The notes: a model not told the origin generated them from the sequence alone. DNA of 64,000 bases from Roseivirga ehrenbergii (GCF_001593005.1 NZ_LQZQ01000045.1:310001-374000); one strand, 5' to 3'; positions 31,338 through 40,906 are shown, numbered from the stretch's first letter. A program made the numbers and translations.

Positions 31338-32456
31338 ATGACATTGAAGAAAAATATTGCGATTGTATTGGTATTATTGATCATAAGTGCTTGTTCGGCT
31401 TCCAAAAATGATGGAACTGTAAAAGTATCGGGTGTGATTAAAAACCCGATTCCGCAAGGAGAAATCATTTTAGAAAAGTTTGAAGTTGGTCAAGTGGTGC
31501 CTGTAAAAACTGTTAATGCAGATACTGACGGAAATTTCGAAATAGAAACCGAAGTAACTGAGCCAGGTTTTTACCGCATTAATGTATATGGCCAGCAATT
31601 TGAAATTCTAGTGTTGGATAAAGAAGATATTACCATTACTGCCGATGGCCAAGGCGGACAGATGATTGAAGCTAAAGGTTCAGAAGACCTGAAACATCTA
31701 GCTCAAGTACAGGATTATATGGAGCAGTATTCTTACGTAGTACGTGACTTTAACGAGCGTTACAGCAAAGCACAACAGTCGGGTGATAACCTTAAAATGG
31801 AAGAGCTTGTTGAAGAAGGAACCGCTTTAGAAGCCGGAAAAGTGAAAAAACTGAAGGCCATGGCTTGGGAAATGGATGGTTCAATTGTGCCTTTAATGGT
31901 TACGGATTATTTTCCAGACAAATCAGAAGAGTATAAATTTTTAGATAGTCTTGGGCAGAAATTGCAGAAAGAATTGCCAGGCTCAAGTCAGGTGGAAATG
32001 TTTGTGAATAACTTGGCTTACTTTAAACCCGCAGTACAAATGGGTGATGTTGCGCCAGATATTTCATTACCTAACCCTGATGGAACAATCATGAGTCTTT
32101 CTGATTTAAGAGGAAAGTATGTTTTGCTCGATTTCTGGGCAGGCTGGTGTGGCCCTTGCCGCAAGGAAAACCCAAATGTGGTGGCCATGTACAACAAGTA
32201 CAACAAAGATGGATTTGAGGTGTTTAGTGTATCCTTAGATAGAACCAGAGATAAATGGTTGTCTGCCATTGCCGAAGATGGTTTAGTATGGCCTACGCAC
32301 GTTTCTGACCTTAAGTATTTTCAGTCAGAAGCTGCTATGACCTACAAAGTGAATGCGATTCCTTTTGCATTGCTTTTAGATCCTGAAGGCCGCGTAATTG
32401 GGAAAAACCTAAGAGGTAGAGCACTCCAAAACAAGCTTGCGAGCATATTTGAGTAA
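31338..32456 (+). CDS. TlpA-family thioredoxin lipoprotein with DUF4369 domain
   Basis: The 372-residue protein has a lipoprotein signal (lipobox ISAC, Cys19). Residues 25-120 form a beta-rich DUF4369 domain (VKVSGVIKNPIPQGEIILE). A helical middle follows. Residues 230-372 form the thioredoxin/redoxin fold with active site WCGPC in LLDFWAGWCGPCRKE and cis-Pro (NAIPFALLLD). It is an envelope disulfide oxidoreductase typical of Bacteroidota, acting in cytochrome or other periplasmic protein maturation or in stress. It starts 2 bp after the gatB stop, so it is cotranscribed, and a terminator follows. Confidence 0.94.
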   Translation: MTLKKNIAIVLVLLIISACSASKNDGTVKVSGVIKNPIPQGEIILEKFEVGQVVPVKTVNADTDGNFEIETEVTEPGFYRINVYGQQFEILVLDKEDITITADGQGGQMIEAKGSEDLKHLAQVQDYMEQYSYVVRDFNERYSKAQQSGDNLKMEELVEEGTALEAGKVKKLKAMAWEMDGSIVPLMVTDYFPDKSEEYKFLDSLGQKLQKELPGSSQVEMFVNNLAYFKPAVQMGDVAPDISLPNPDGTIMSLSDLRGKYVLLDFWAGWCGPCRKENPNVVAMYNKYNKDGFEVFSVSLDRTRDKWLSAIAEDGLVWPTHVSDLKYFQSEAAMTYKVNAIPFALLLDPEGRVIGKNLRGRALQNKLASIFE

Positions 32457-32486
32457 ATAGACTTCTCTTATTAAAAGAAAATATCA

Positions 32487-32527
32487 AAACCAGTTTTCCC
32501 GAATATAGGGAAGGCTGGTTTTTTTAG
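32487..32527 (+). terminator. Intrinsic terminator after the TlpA gene
   Basis: AAACCAGTTTTCCC and GGGAAGGCTGGTTT pair as a long stem around GAATATA, followed by a T run. It ends the alaS-gatB-tlpA unit. Confidence 0.9.
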
Positions 32528-32606
32528 TTTGAATGAATATCGACCCAAAACCCGCAACAATAATTGTATAAATCGTTAACTTTAAAACGAACAGAAATAG
32601 TTGGGT

Positions 32607-32840
32607 ATGGACATATCAGTGAAATACAGAATGATATCAGAAATCATCAACAGCACAGATGACAATGTTTTGAATGCCGTTAAATCGCTTTTGAACATAG
32701 AGGAAGAGACTGATTTTTGGGAAGAACTGAGCGCAGAAGATAAGGCTGCTATTAACGAAGGTCTAATCCAGTTGGACAAAGGACAGCATGTTTCCCACCA
32801 ATCTGTCCGTGAAGAGATCAAAGACCGCTTTAAATTCTAG
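32607..32840 (+). CDS. Antitoxin of a ParE-type toxin-antitoxin pair
   Basis: The 77-residue acidic protein begins at ATG 32607; TTG 32601 two codons upstream and ATG 32631 are alternatives. The C-terminal motif AINEGLIQLDKGQHVSHQSV followed by REEIKDRF is the toxin-binding segment found in Bacteroidota antitoxins paired with ParE/RelE toxins. The N-terminus is not a clear ribbon-helix-helix. It ends 2 bp before the toxin start. Autoregulation is usual in this class; no operator was identified. Confidence 0.85.
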   Translation: MDISVKYRMISEIINSTDDNVLNAVKSLLNIEEETDFWEELSAEDKAAINEGLIQLDKGQHVSHQSVREEIKDRFKF

Positions 32841-32842
32841 TT

Positions 32843-33139
32843 TTGGCATTGCAAGTCCGCTATTCTCTCTGTGCTAGACATGAGCAAATTGAATTGCTAG
32901 AATACATTGTCCAAAAATTTGGCAGGACAACAGCACAAGAAGTTTATGAGAGGATCGAAAAAGTACTTGATTCAATCTCTCAGAAACCAGAAATATATCG
33001 TGCCTCCAAGAGGCAAGCAGACCTCAGGAAATGTGTCTTAAGCAAGCAGACTAGCATTTACTACCGTATTAATGAAGGTTATATTGAAGTTGTTAGCTTC
33101 AGAGCTAACCTAAAAAATCCAAAGAACTTTAAGATATGA
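32843..33139 (+). CDS. ParE/RelE-superfamily toxin
   Basis: The 98-residue basic protein begins at TTG 32843, the only reasonable start after the antitoxin stop. It has the ParE fold pattern: a helix-rich first half (HEQIELLEYIVQKFG, TAQEVYERIEKVLDSISQKPE), the turn IYRASKRQADLRKCVLSK, and the strands SIYYRINEGYIEVVSF followed by RANLKNPKNF. Such toxins inhibit DNA gyrase or cleave mRNA; which one cannot be told. The pair is a small free-standing module between the alaS terminator and the dipeptidase gene. Confidence 0.88.
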   Translation: MALQVRYSLCARHEQIELLEYIVQKFGRTTAQEVYERIEKVLDSISQKPEIYRASKRQADLRKCVLSKQTSIYYRINEGYIEVVSFRANLKNPKNFKI

Positions 33140-33229
33140 GCGTCCTTCGTCTTAATACTCCCTGATTCTTTCCATATCTCAACTTAATAAAAATACACTT
33201 TATTAAGATAGTATCAAGATATGAGCGTC
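33131..33229. repeat. Direct repeat AAGATATGAGCGTC after the toxin gene
   Basis: AAGATATGAGCGTC occurs at 33131-33144, overlapping the toxin stop codon, and again at 33216-33229. Between them lies an inverted pair CTTAATAAA / TTTATTAAG (33183-33191 and 33199-33207). This could be a duplication left by an insertion or recombination. Confidence 0.55.
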
Positions 33230-33406
33230 TCTCAACTGGTCGTTGCGTCTAGCTGCGAACCTATTAAGAAAGTAGAGAGCCCATTTCCCAAACCATTTAG
33301 AAAGACTAATCTCACCGAAATTTGTTAGTCTTCTGCCACTCAAATCATTTTGCTTCACAGACCAAAAGAAATCATCTAGTTTAGTACTAGACCTTAAAAA
33401 TCAATT

Positions 33407-34720
33407 ATGAAAAAACAATGGAAACCATTACTCCTCGCAGCATTTTTTGTCCTCGTTGCGTGTGAGCCTAAACAAAAAGAGGTAGGAGATATGACCGAAG
33501 CCGAACTAACAGAATATGCGAAAGGAATTCACGAGCGAGTGATTACCCTTGATACGCATGATGACATCAATACTTCGAATTTTACCGCTGAAAGGAACTA
33601 TACACAAAGACTTTCAACTCAAGTAAACCTTCCTAAAATGGAAGAAGGAGGACTGGATGTAGCTTGGTTCATCGTTTACACTGGCCAAGGAGAATTGACG
33701 GAAGAAGGTTACGCTAAAGCATATGAGAATGCTGATGATAAGTTTAATGCAATTCACAGGCTAACAGAAGAAATTGCGCCAGATAGAATTGGTTTGGCCC
33801 TTACTTCTGACGATGTAAGAAGCATTGTAGCTTCTGGAAGAAAAGTAGCCATGATAGGTATTGAGAATGGTTACCCAATTGGAACCGACATTTCTAGAGT
33901 AAAAGAATTCTACGACAGAGGTGCACGCTATATGTCTTTATCGCATAATGGACATAGCCAATTGAGCGACTCGAATACAGGGGAGCGCGATAGCGTTTGG
34001 TTACACAATGGCTTGAGCGATTTAGGCCGTGAAGTAATTGCAGAAATGAACAAATGGGGAATCATGATTGACATTTCGCACCCTTCAAAGGCCGCGAATA
34101 TGGAAATGATGAAGCTTTCAAAAGCACCAGTAATTGCTTCGCACTCGTCTGCACGTGCATTGAACGATGTAAGTCGTAACCTTGACGATGAACAATTGAT
34201 GATGTTGAAAGAAAATGGTGGTGTTGTTCAAACAGTAGCCTTTAGAAGCTACTTAAATACAGATAAAAATAGCGCTAATAGACAGAAATCTAATGAAGTG
34301 AATGCAAGAATAGCTGAGAGAGAGAACTTTGAGATTAAGCCGGGAGGTATGTTTAGAGCAATGACCGGAGGCGCCCAGTCTGATTACTTAGAGGCTTACA
34401 GAGCTTTCCAAGAAAAGCATAGTGCGGAAATAACTGAAGCCATAAATGCTGAAGCTCCCCCAGTAGATGTTGTTGACTTTGTTGACCACATTGATTACTT
34501 GGTAAATAAAATTGGTTTAGAGCACGTTGGAATCAGTTCTGATTTTGATGGTGGTGGTGGAGTTGAAGGATGGAGCGATGCTTCCGAAACCTTCAATGTG
34601 ACATTAGAGCTAGTGCGCAGAGGTTATACCGAAGAGCAAATCGGAATGCTTTGGAGCGGAAACTTACTTCGCGTTTTAGACGAAGTCCAAGCCGTAGCTA
34701 AGCAGATTCAAGGAAAATAA
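33407..34720 (+). CDS. Membrane dipeptidase (M19), lipoprotein
   Basis: The 437-residue protein has a lipoprotein signal with lipobox FVLVAC (Cys19). It follows the renal dipeptidase/M19 amidohydrolase pattern: metal-binding TLDTHDD (HxD), IGIENGYPIG, SLSHNGHSQLSDSN, IDISHPSK, IASHSSARAL, and HVGISSDFDGGGGVEG. It should hydrolyse dipeptides, including D-amino-acid-containing ones, in the periplasm or on the surface. It is a monocistronic gene with its own terminator. Confidence 0.95.
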   Translation: MKKQWKPLLLAAFFVLVACEPKQKEVGDMTEAELTEYAKGIHERVITLDTHDDINTSNFTAERNYTQRLSTQVNLPKMEEGGLDVAWFIVYTGQGELTEEGYAKAYENADDKFNAIHRLTEEIAPDRIGLALTSDDVRSIVASGRKVAMIGIENGYPIGTDISRVKEFYDRGARYMSLSHNGHSQLSDSNTGERDSVWLHNGLSDLGREVIAEMNKWGIMIDISHPSKAANMEMMKLSKAPVIASHSSARALNDVSRNLDDEQLMMLKENGGVVQTVAFRSYLNTDKNSANRQKSNEVNARIAERENFEIKPGGMFRAMTGGAQSDYLEAYRAFQEKHSAEITEAINAEAPPVDVVDFVDHIDYLVNKIGLEHVGISSDFDGGGGVEGWSDASETFNVTLELVRRGYTEEQIGMLWSGNLLRVLDEVQAVAKQIQGK

Positions 34721-34749
34721 GAATCATTTTTGGTTTATAATTGTAAAGG

Positions 34750-34780
34750 GCAACTGTGAAAACGGTTGCTTTTTTTATGC
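34750..34780 (+). terminator. Intrinsic terminator after the dipeptidase gene
   Basis: GCAACTG and CGGTTGC-type arms (with a G-T pair) enclose TGAAAA and are followed by a run of seven T residues. Confidence 0.8.
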
Positions 34781-34943
34781 CTCAGTGATTTTGGGATTAC
34801 TCACCTCCCTGACCTTCCTTTAAGAGGGGATACTTTTACGGTTGTAATGGTTGGTGGATGTTTGCTTGAGTTAGGTCGTAGATACTCTAAAGATGATGAA
34901 CTATGTCTCGTCCTGAAATAGGTTGACAAGTATCAATCCAGTC

Positions 34944-36275
34944 TCAAAAAATTAACTCAAAACTAGTTCCTTCGCTGCTCGATTTAACTGCAATACTGCC
35001 CTTGTGTAGCCCCATAATCTGACGAGAAAGAGAAAGGCCAATGCCGGAACCGCTTTGCTTTGTGGTGTAGAAGGGTACAAAAATATTATCTAAAACCTCA
35101 TCTGGAATTCCTGGGCCATTATCTCGAACAGACAGAATCACTTTATCCTGTTCAAGGCGAGTGCTCAATTGAATAGATTTATAAGGTTGATCCTTAATCG
35201 CTTCAATGGCGTTTTTCACCAGATTGATCAGCACTTGATCTAAAAGGTTCGCATCGGCATTGACTTCAAGGGTTGGATCTACCTTTACTTTAAAGTCGAT
35301 ATTAGCTGCTTCTAAGTCGGGTTTAAATAAGTTTTCAATGCGATTGACCAAGGGGAGAAGCTGCACTGTGCTGAACTCAGGTTTTGATACTTTAGTGAGC
35401 TGATCGTAAGTATTTACAAAATGGGCCAAGCCCTTGCTTCTAGCTTCAATGGTTTCCAGTCCGCCCACAATATCCTGATAAGCTTCTGCCTCGGTTTGGC
35501 TGCTGTTCTTGGCTTGTACCTCTGTTTTAAATACCTGAAGAATTACTTCTGAAAGCGTTGAAATAGGGATTACAGAGTTCTTGATTTCATGGGTGAGTAC
35601 ACGAATTAGGCGTTGCCACGATTCTATTTCCTTTTCTTCCAGTTCGCTCTTAATGTCTTGGAAGGACACGAGTTTGTAGTCTTTGTCCTGAAGTTTGAAC
35701 GTGGTGACTTGTACAGAAAGGTTGAGCAGCGTTCCTCCAACCTTAACTTTTACCAATTCTCTTTCGCCCGATTTAAGTTGCTCAACTTTGCTCGCAACTT
35801 CTTCAGATACTTTTGCCAAAGAAGCAATCGAACTGATATGGTCTTTCTGGAAAAGCTCCTTTGCAGCTTTGTTTGACAGGGTCACCTTATCGTCTTCATC
35901 GAAACAAAGCACTGCCACCCGAACATGTTCCACCACCGTTTGCAAATAGAGGTAATTCGATGCCTTTTCATTTCTAAGGTTTTTCATTACCTGATTGATT
36001 TCATGAAAAGCAAAATTCAGTTCATCGGTTTTTTCATAGGGAAATGAATTACTAAAATCATTCTGTTTGATGGACAGGAGAAAGTAAGTTAAATCCCGTC
36101 TGGAGCGCTCTACATAGCGAATAAGGCTAATGAGGACAATGACAAGCGCTAGAAAAAGCCAGAAGGAAACCAGCCAGAAATGAGTTTGGGTAAGAATATA
36201 GAAGCCAGAATAACCCAGAACGAGTAGGGCTAAAATACGCAGTACTACGTTTAATCGAAAGTACTTATATCTCAT
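34944..36275 (-). CDS. NtrY/NtrB-like sensor histidine kinase
   Basis: The 443-residue kinase has two membrane helices in residues 9-50 with almost no loop, a HAMP-like or linker helix, a PAS-like domain (about 110-215), a HisKA domain with phosphoacceptor near residue 228 (RVLTHEIKNSVIPI) and a HATPase domain (LINLVKNAIEAI, DNGPGIP, SGSGIGLSLSRQIM). The HEIKN motif and PAS place it in the NtrB/NtrY-type class that pairs with sigma-54-activating regulators. It overlaps the exported-protein gene by 4 bp and lies near the NtrC-like regulator gene, its likely partner. Confidence 0.92.
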   Translation of the reverse strand: MRYKYFRLNVVLRILALLVLGYSGFYILTQTHFWLVSFWLFLALVIVLISLIRYVERSRRDLTYFLLSIKQNDFSNSFPYEKTDELNFAFHEINQVMKNLRNEKASNYLYLQTVVEHVRVAVLCFDEDDKVTLSNKAAKELFQKDHISSIASLAKVSEEVASKVEQLKSGERELVKVKVGGTLLNLSVQVTTFKLQDKDYKLVSFQDIKSELEEKEIESWQRLIRVLTHEIKNSVIPISTLSEVILQVFKTEVQAKNSSQTEAEAYQDIVGGLETIEARSKGLAHFVNTYDQLTKVSKPEFSTVQLLPLVNRIENLFKPDLEAANIDFKVKVDPTLEVNADANLLDQVLINLVKNAIEAIKDQPYKSIQLSTRLEQDKVILSVRDNGPGIPDEVLDNIFVPFYTTKQSGSGIGLSLSRQIMGLHKGSIAVKSSSEGTSFELIF

Positions 36276-36742
36276 TCAACTTCTTTTACTTGGTAAAAAA
36301 CGAGCAGTTTTAGTTTGGTTCGAAGCATTTTTGAACAGCCCCATCGCACTCCAAATCGGATAACCATAGTGGCGTCTTTTTCATAAGTGTAGAGCACTGT
36401 GGTAGCTTTAAAACCATCTATTTCGGTTTCTAGACTGTTTTTGTCGCTTGAGCCAAAAACGTAACGTGTTTCTGGGTCGCGTACGTCAAAATAAGTAATA
36501 CAGTCTGTTTTGGCCAGTAAATACATTCTTACCGTAGTTCCAGCTTCTATGTTCAGCCTATAATCACCGGAGTTTTGAGTGCCTGCTACTTCGAAGTTGA
36601 GTGTACCGAAATGTTTCCACTTATAGTTTTCATCCGCTAACTGATTGTCTTTAATTCTGTCGTGTATTTCTTCCAAGCTTCGCTGCCCCATGCTATGGGA
36701 GCGAATTCCAATCAGACAGATTAAAATTAGAAGAATACGCAT
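36272..36742 (-). CDS. Exported protein of unknown function in the two-component operon
   Basis: The start is set at ATG 36742 (MRILLILICLIGI), which gives a clean signal peptide ending MGQ; a longer frame reaches 36778. The mature protein of about 135 residues is beta-rich (GTLNFEVAGTQNSGDYRLNI, VRMYLLAKTDCITYFDV). I do not recognise the family. It overlaps the kinase gene by 4 bp (36272-36275) and follows the NtrC-like regulator gene, so it is part of the same unit and may modulate sensing by the kinase (inference). Confidence 0.75.
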   Translation of the reverse strand: MRILLILICLIGIRSHSMGQRSLEEIHDRIKDNQLADENYKWKHFGTLNFEVAGTQNSGDYRLNIEAGTTVRMYLLAKTDCITYFDVRDPETRYVFGSSDKNSLETEIDGFKATTVLYTYEKDATMVIRFGVRWGCSKMLRTKLKLLVFYQVKEVE

Positions 36743-36909
36743 ATTTCTGAATAACAGACACATCTCAGTTAGATTCATGTATTATTCAACAGTCTGTAAA
36801 TAAGTATGTTGAATATGTTTTCTTTAATCAAATTCTAACGAGAAGAGTAAGTGACTTAATGTTTAGGTTTATTAAAATTGAGGTGAATCTAATCTATTTA
36901 TATTGATTA

Positions 36910-38280
36910 TCAGAGTCCGTACTTGGTCATTTTTCTATATAGCGTACTTCGACCGAAGCCTAATTCTTTTGCTGCTTGGGTTAAATTTCCTCCCGCTTTA
37001 CGCACTGCATTTTGAATGGCCATTTTTTCCATCACCTCAATATTTAATGATTCTGGTTGGTTAGTATTAACGCTATCATCTTTTAAAAGGAAATCCTCAG
37101 GGGCTAAAAGGGGAGAATTGGCCATAATTACAGCCCTCTCAATGGCGTGTTGAAGTTCGCGAACATTGCCTGGCCAGCTGTATCCAAGAAGTTTATTCAA
37201 TGTGGTTTCATTCAATCGCATTTTTTCCTTCTGATACTTTTTGGCATAAACAGTCAGAAAATGTTTGGCCAAAGGAGCAATATCTTCTTTTCTTTCTCTT
37301 AAAGGAGGAAGCTTAATTTCCACCGTATTTATTCTATACAGTAAGTCCTGTCTGAACTCATTGTGCTTCACCATTTCGTAAAGCGGCATATTCGTAGCGC
37401 AAACCAAACGAATGTTTAAGGGAATTACTTTATTAGACCCAACTCGACTAATTTGTTTGAACTGAAGGGCCGTGAGTAGTTTTGCTTGTAAAGGCAAGGA
37501 TAGGTTTCCAATCTCATCTAAGAAGAGCGTTCCGTTAGTGGCCAACTCAAACCTTCCCGGTCGATCTTCTCGCGCATCGGTAAAGGCGCCTTTTACATGG
37601 CCAAACAACTCAGATTCAAAAAGTGAGGAAGATATGGCGCCCAAATCTACTTTAATGAAATTCTCATTAGCGCGTTTCGATTGGTTGTGAATCTCTCTGG
37701 CGATAAGTTCTTTGCCCGTACCGTTTTCACCCAAAATAAGCACGTTAGCATCTGTTTGAGCCACTTTTTCGATGGTATGAAAAATAGGTTTCATGGCAGG
37801 GCTTACAGAAATGATATCGCTAAATTCTTTCTGCTGATCCTTCATCAGAATTTTCTGACTCGACTTTAATTCTTCAACTTCTTTACGGCTCTTGCTCAAT
37901 TCATAAATGGCTTGAACAGTCGCTAATAACTTTTCTTTCTGCCAAGGTTTTACCAAGAAATCAACAGCCCCTTCTTTCATGGCTTCCACTGCAATGTCAA
38001 TATCGCCATAGGCAGTATTCATCAGTACATGCGCTTTAGGATCCTTCTCCAAAACTCTTTTCAAAAGCTTGATTCCTTCTTTTCCTCCGGTCAAACCATA
38101 GGAGAAATTCATGTCCAATACAATTACATCATATTCGTGCTGGTTAAGTAGAAAGTCCAATTTGGCAGGGTCTTTCTCTGTAATTACAGTTTGAAAGTGT
38201 TGCTTTAAGATCATATTGGCTGTGTAAAGCACTCCTTGATCATCGTCTAGTACTAGAATCTTGGCGTCAATTTTTGACAT
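36910..38280 (-). CDS. NtrC-family sigma-54-dependent response regulator
   Basis: The 456-residue protein has a receiver domain (phosphoacceptor Asp near residue 56 in VIVLDMNFS), a sigma-54 AAA+ domain with Walker A GENGTGKE near 182, the GAFTDA loop (the usual sequence is GAFTGA) and DEIGNLSLPLQAKLL, and a C-terminal Fis-type helix-turn-helix (NLTQAAKELGFGRSTLYRKM). It hydrolyses ATP to open sigma-54 promoters. The Asp in the GAFTGA loop is a variant seen in some Bacteroidota regulators. It is divergent from three FtsX-type permease genes, its plausible targets. Start at ATG 38280 is normal. Confidence 0.95.
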   Translation of the reverse strand: MSKIDAKILVLDDDQGVLYTANMILKQHFQTVITEKDPAKLDFLLNQHEYDVIVLDMNFSYGLTGGKEGIKLLKRVLEKDPKAHVLMNTAYGDIDIAVEAMKEGAVDFLVKPWQKEKLLATVQAIYELSKSRKEVEELKSSQKILMKDQQKEFSDIISVSPAMKPIFHTIEKVAQTDANVLILGENGTGKELIAREIHNQSKRANENFIKVDLGAISSSLFESELFGHVKGAFTDAREDRPGRFELATNGTLFLDEIGNLSLPLQAKLLTALQFKQISRVGSNKVIPLNIRLVCATNMPLYEMVKHNEFRQDLLYRINTVEIKLPPLRERKEDIAPLAKHFLTVYAKKYQKEKMRLNETTLNKLLGYSWPGNVRELQHAIERAVIMANSPLLAPEDFLLKDDSVNTNQPESLNIEVMEKMAIQNAVRKAGGNLTQAAKELGFGRSTLYRKMTKYGL

Positions 38281-38318
38281 TGGTTATTGTGGTTCTGTGA
38301 TGGAGGTTAAAGGTAAGA

Positions 38319-38339
38319 AATGTATCATTGTGATACATT
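38319..38339. promoter_or_regulatory. Inverted repeat in the regulator/permease divergent region
   Basis: AATGTATCA and TGATACATT are perfectly inverted around TTG. It lies 39 bp upstream of the NtrC-like gene and about 160 bp upstream of the first permease, a distance usual for an upstream activating site bound by an NtrC-type Fis helix-turn-helix. No convincing -24/-12 promoter was found. Confidence 0.5.
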
Positions 38340-38497
38340 CATTTGTTCCATAATGGTACGAATTAAATGATAAGCGGAAGACTTAATTCTGTAAGTCGTT
38401 ATATTTTAGCGGGTTGTGTATTCGGCATGGTTATAGGCTAATGTCTCATGTGTCCGTTAAGGGTTTGAAGTGATAGATATAAATGAATAACTAAGAG

Positions 38498-40906
38498 ATG
38501 ATGATCAGGAACCACATCAAAATGTCCTTTAGAAACCTTTCTAAACGCAGGTTATATAGTGCTATAAACTTCGTGAGCCTGTCCATCGCTGTGATGATTG
38601 GCCTTCTGGTTTTCGTATTTGTAAAAGATGAGTTGAGTTATGATGGTTTTCATGCCAACGGGGATAATCTGTTTCTTCTCTATAAAACAGATTTCAAAAC
38701 TGACGACCCAAAATTGGAGCCTGGTTGGTTTGATGCCACACCAGACAAAGGAGTTGAGAAGAGCATTTCTCATAACCTTCCATTTTTGGAACTTGTAAAA
38801 GAAAGTGTACCTGAAATTAACAAGGTAATTAGGGTTGAAGGAAATTTTATAAGTATCAAAAAGGATGAAAAGCAATTGTCGGAGTATGTAAACTATGTTG
38901 ATTCAGACTTCTTTGAACATTTTAGTTTTAATTTTTTGTATGGCGAATCAAGTACGGCACTAAAGGAGATTAAAAGTGCTATAATTACAGATGACATGGC
39001 CATGACCCTTTTTGGAAGAGTGGACGTTGTCGGTGAAACTTTTTCGAGTGGGACAGGAGAAGCCAATATTTACCTTATTTCTGGGGTAATAGAAAAGCCA
39101 GTAAATTCTTCTTTGGAATTCAATATAGTACTGAACCTGGCGAATTCTTACTATTACAGTGAGCATTCAGATGACTGGCGTTACAATGCCATTTCATGCT
39201 TTCTACTTCTTAATAATCCGGAAGATGCCAGTATAGTAAGCCAAAAGATAAGTGAAATTTATACTGAAAGATTTGCGGATGATATTTCCAGTCAACGCAA
39301 AATGCTTAAGTTATCAGCATTCAATCCTGTTGTGCAGTATGGCTTAAAGAATATCCAAGGTTTATACCTTGACCCGAGCATAAGTTATGGAAAGAGTTCT
39401 TCTCCACTTTATTCTATTGTACTCATTGGCATTGGGCTACTCATCCTCCTAATCGCTTGTATCAATTACCTTTCTATTAACGTGGCTTCTTCGGGCAGCA
39501 GGCAGCTTGAAGTGTCCGTAAGGAAAGTGATGGGAGCAAGCGGAACACATTTACACGTCCAATTCTATTTAGAAGCACTGATTATTTCTGCATTTTCCGT
39601 TCTCGGTGGATTCACATTGATGCAATTGCTTTTACCGAAATTCAATTTATTAGCTGGTAAAACAATAGGGCTAAGCTTATCTGAGAATATTCAAATACTA
39701 AGTATCAGCCTTCTTTTTGCATTAGTGTTGGCTTTTTTGGCTGGAATTTACCCGGCCCAGATTTTATCTCGATTTAAAGTGGTGAATGGCCTTAAGGGGA
39801 ATACTACCTACAAAATAAAACCGCTTTTGATAAGGTCTATGGTGGTTTTTCAATTTGTGCTTTGCCTGTTCTTTATTTCCATGGGCTTGATGATGACACG
39901 TCAATTCAATTATATCAATGACAAAGACTTAGGATTTGACAAAGAGCAGATTGTTTATGTGCGTGGGCTTTGGGGAAAGACTCAATTGATGAAACAGGAG
40001 TTAGCTTCGAATACAGAAATTGAATCAGTGACTGGAGTAAATGGAATTTTCACTCCTTCAACCAGCAGGGGTGGTATTGTGATTAACAACATTCAATATT
40101 GGGTGCAGAGCGCCAGAGTAGATTTCGACTTTTTTAAAACCTTTAGTATTCCTCTTTTGGAAGGTGAATATTTTAGTGAAGAGATGGGGGTAGATGCATT
40201 AGTAAATCGATCAATAATTAACAAAAGGCTCTATGATCTTTATAAGTCTGATACGGCAATGTATAATCTTGTGCAAAAGGACATTCAGGGTGTTGTCAAC
40301 GATTTTCATTTTGAATCACTTCAGAAATCCATTGGGCCATTTCGCTTCAATGTTGCCAATAGCAATAGTCTTTCAGATTTGTTTGTGAAAATCAGGCCAG
40401 GAAAAACTGAAGCAGGGATTGCCGCCATTAAAGCTGCCTCAGAGAAGATTGTTCCTGAAAGGGAAATTGAGGTAAATTTTCTTAATGATTACCTCAATAG
40501 CCGCTACAAGGACAGCCAAAAATGGAAAGAGATCATTAATGTGGCTTCAGTATTGGGGGTTATTATCGCTTGTATTGGGCTCTTTGGGCTAACGGGGATA
40601 AACATGGCCAATCGAACCAAGGAGATTGGTATTCGAAAAGTATTGGGCGCTGGTTTCTCTGATGTACTCATTCTTTTAAACCGACAAACCATTTGGTTGA
40701 TTGTATTGAGTACAGCCATATCGCTACCGATATCCTATTATTTTATGGAGCAGTGGCTTTCGGGCTTTGCCTACAGCACTTCTATTACGGCCGATATCTT
40801 CTTGCTTTCCACATGCATATGCCTTTTGGTGGTTGCCTTAACTGTTTCTTTTCACTCGGTTAAATCAACCTTATCAAACCCAATCGATTCTCTTCGCTAC
40901 GAATAA
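38498..40906 (+). CDS. FtsX/MacB-type ABC transporter permease 1
   Basis: The 802-residue membrane protein has the usual Bacteroidota arrangement: a first helix (SAINFVSLSIAVMIGLLVFVF), a large MacB-PCD periplasmic domain, a cluster of three helices near residues 300-430, a second periplasmic domain, and a last three-helix FtsX domain ending with NPIDSLRYE. The double start ATGATG (38498/38501) is ambiguous by one codon. Two similar permeases follow. These systems usually export or mechanically act on envelope substrates with a separate ATPase; none is adjacent here. It is divergent from the NtrC-like regulator. Confidence 0.93.
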   Translation: MMIRNHIKMSFRNLSKRRLYSAINFVSLSIAVMIGLLVFVFVKDELSYDGFHANGDNLFLLYKTDFKTDDPKLEPGWFDATPDKGVEKSISHNLPFLELVKESVPEINKVIRVEGNFISIKKDEKQLSEYVNYVDSDFFEHFSFNFLYGESSTALKEIKSAIITDDMAMTLFGRVDVVGETFSSGTGEANIYLISGVIEKPVNSSLEFNIVLNLANSYYYSEHSDDWRYNAISCFLLLNNPEDASIVSQKISEIYTERFADDISSQRKMLKLSAFNPVVQYGLKNIQGLYLDPSISYGKSSSPLYSIVLIGIGLLILLIACINYLSINVASSGSRQLEVSVRKVMGASGTHLHVQFYLEALIISAFSVLGGFTLMQLLLPKFNLLAGKTIGLSLSENIQILSISLLFALVLAFLAGIYPAQILSRFKVVNGLKGNTTYKIKPLLIRSMVVFQFVLCLFFISMGLMMTRQFNYINDKDLGFDKEQIVYVRGLWGKTQLMKQELASNTEIESVTGVNGIFTPSTSRGGIVINNIQYWVQSARVDFDFFKTFSIPLLEGEYFSEEMGVDALVNRSIINKRLYDLYKSDTAMYNLVQKDIQGVVNDFHFESLQKSIGPFRFNVANSNSLSDLFVKIRPGKTEAGIAAIKAASEKIVPEREIEVNFLNDYLNSRYKDSQKWKEIINVASVLGVIIACIGLFGLTGINMANRTKEIGIRKVLGAGFSDVLILLNRQTIWLIVLSTAISLPISYYFMEQWLSGFAYSTSITADIFLLSTCICLLVVALTVSFHSVKSTLSNPIDSLRYE

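Noticed and set aside
34790-34840. Second copy of the metH-type repeat near CTCCCTGACCTTCCTTTAAGA
   Set aside because: Only general resemblance to CCTTCC/GGGG-type repeats; no reliable alignment with 50326-50398.
38281-38497. Sigma-54 (-24/-12) promoter before the permeases
   Set aside because: Sequences such as CGGCATGGTTATAGGC are near the consensus but one base off in spacing; not supported by eye.
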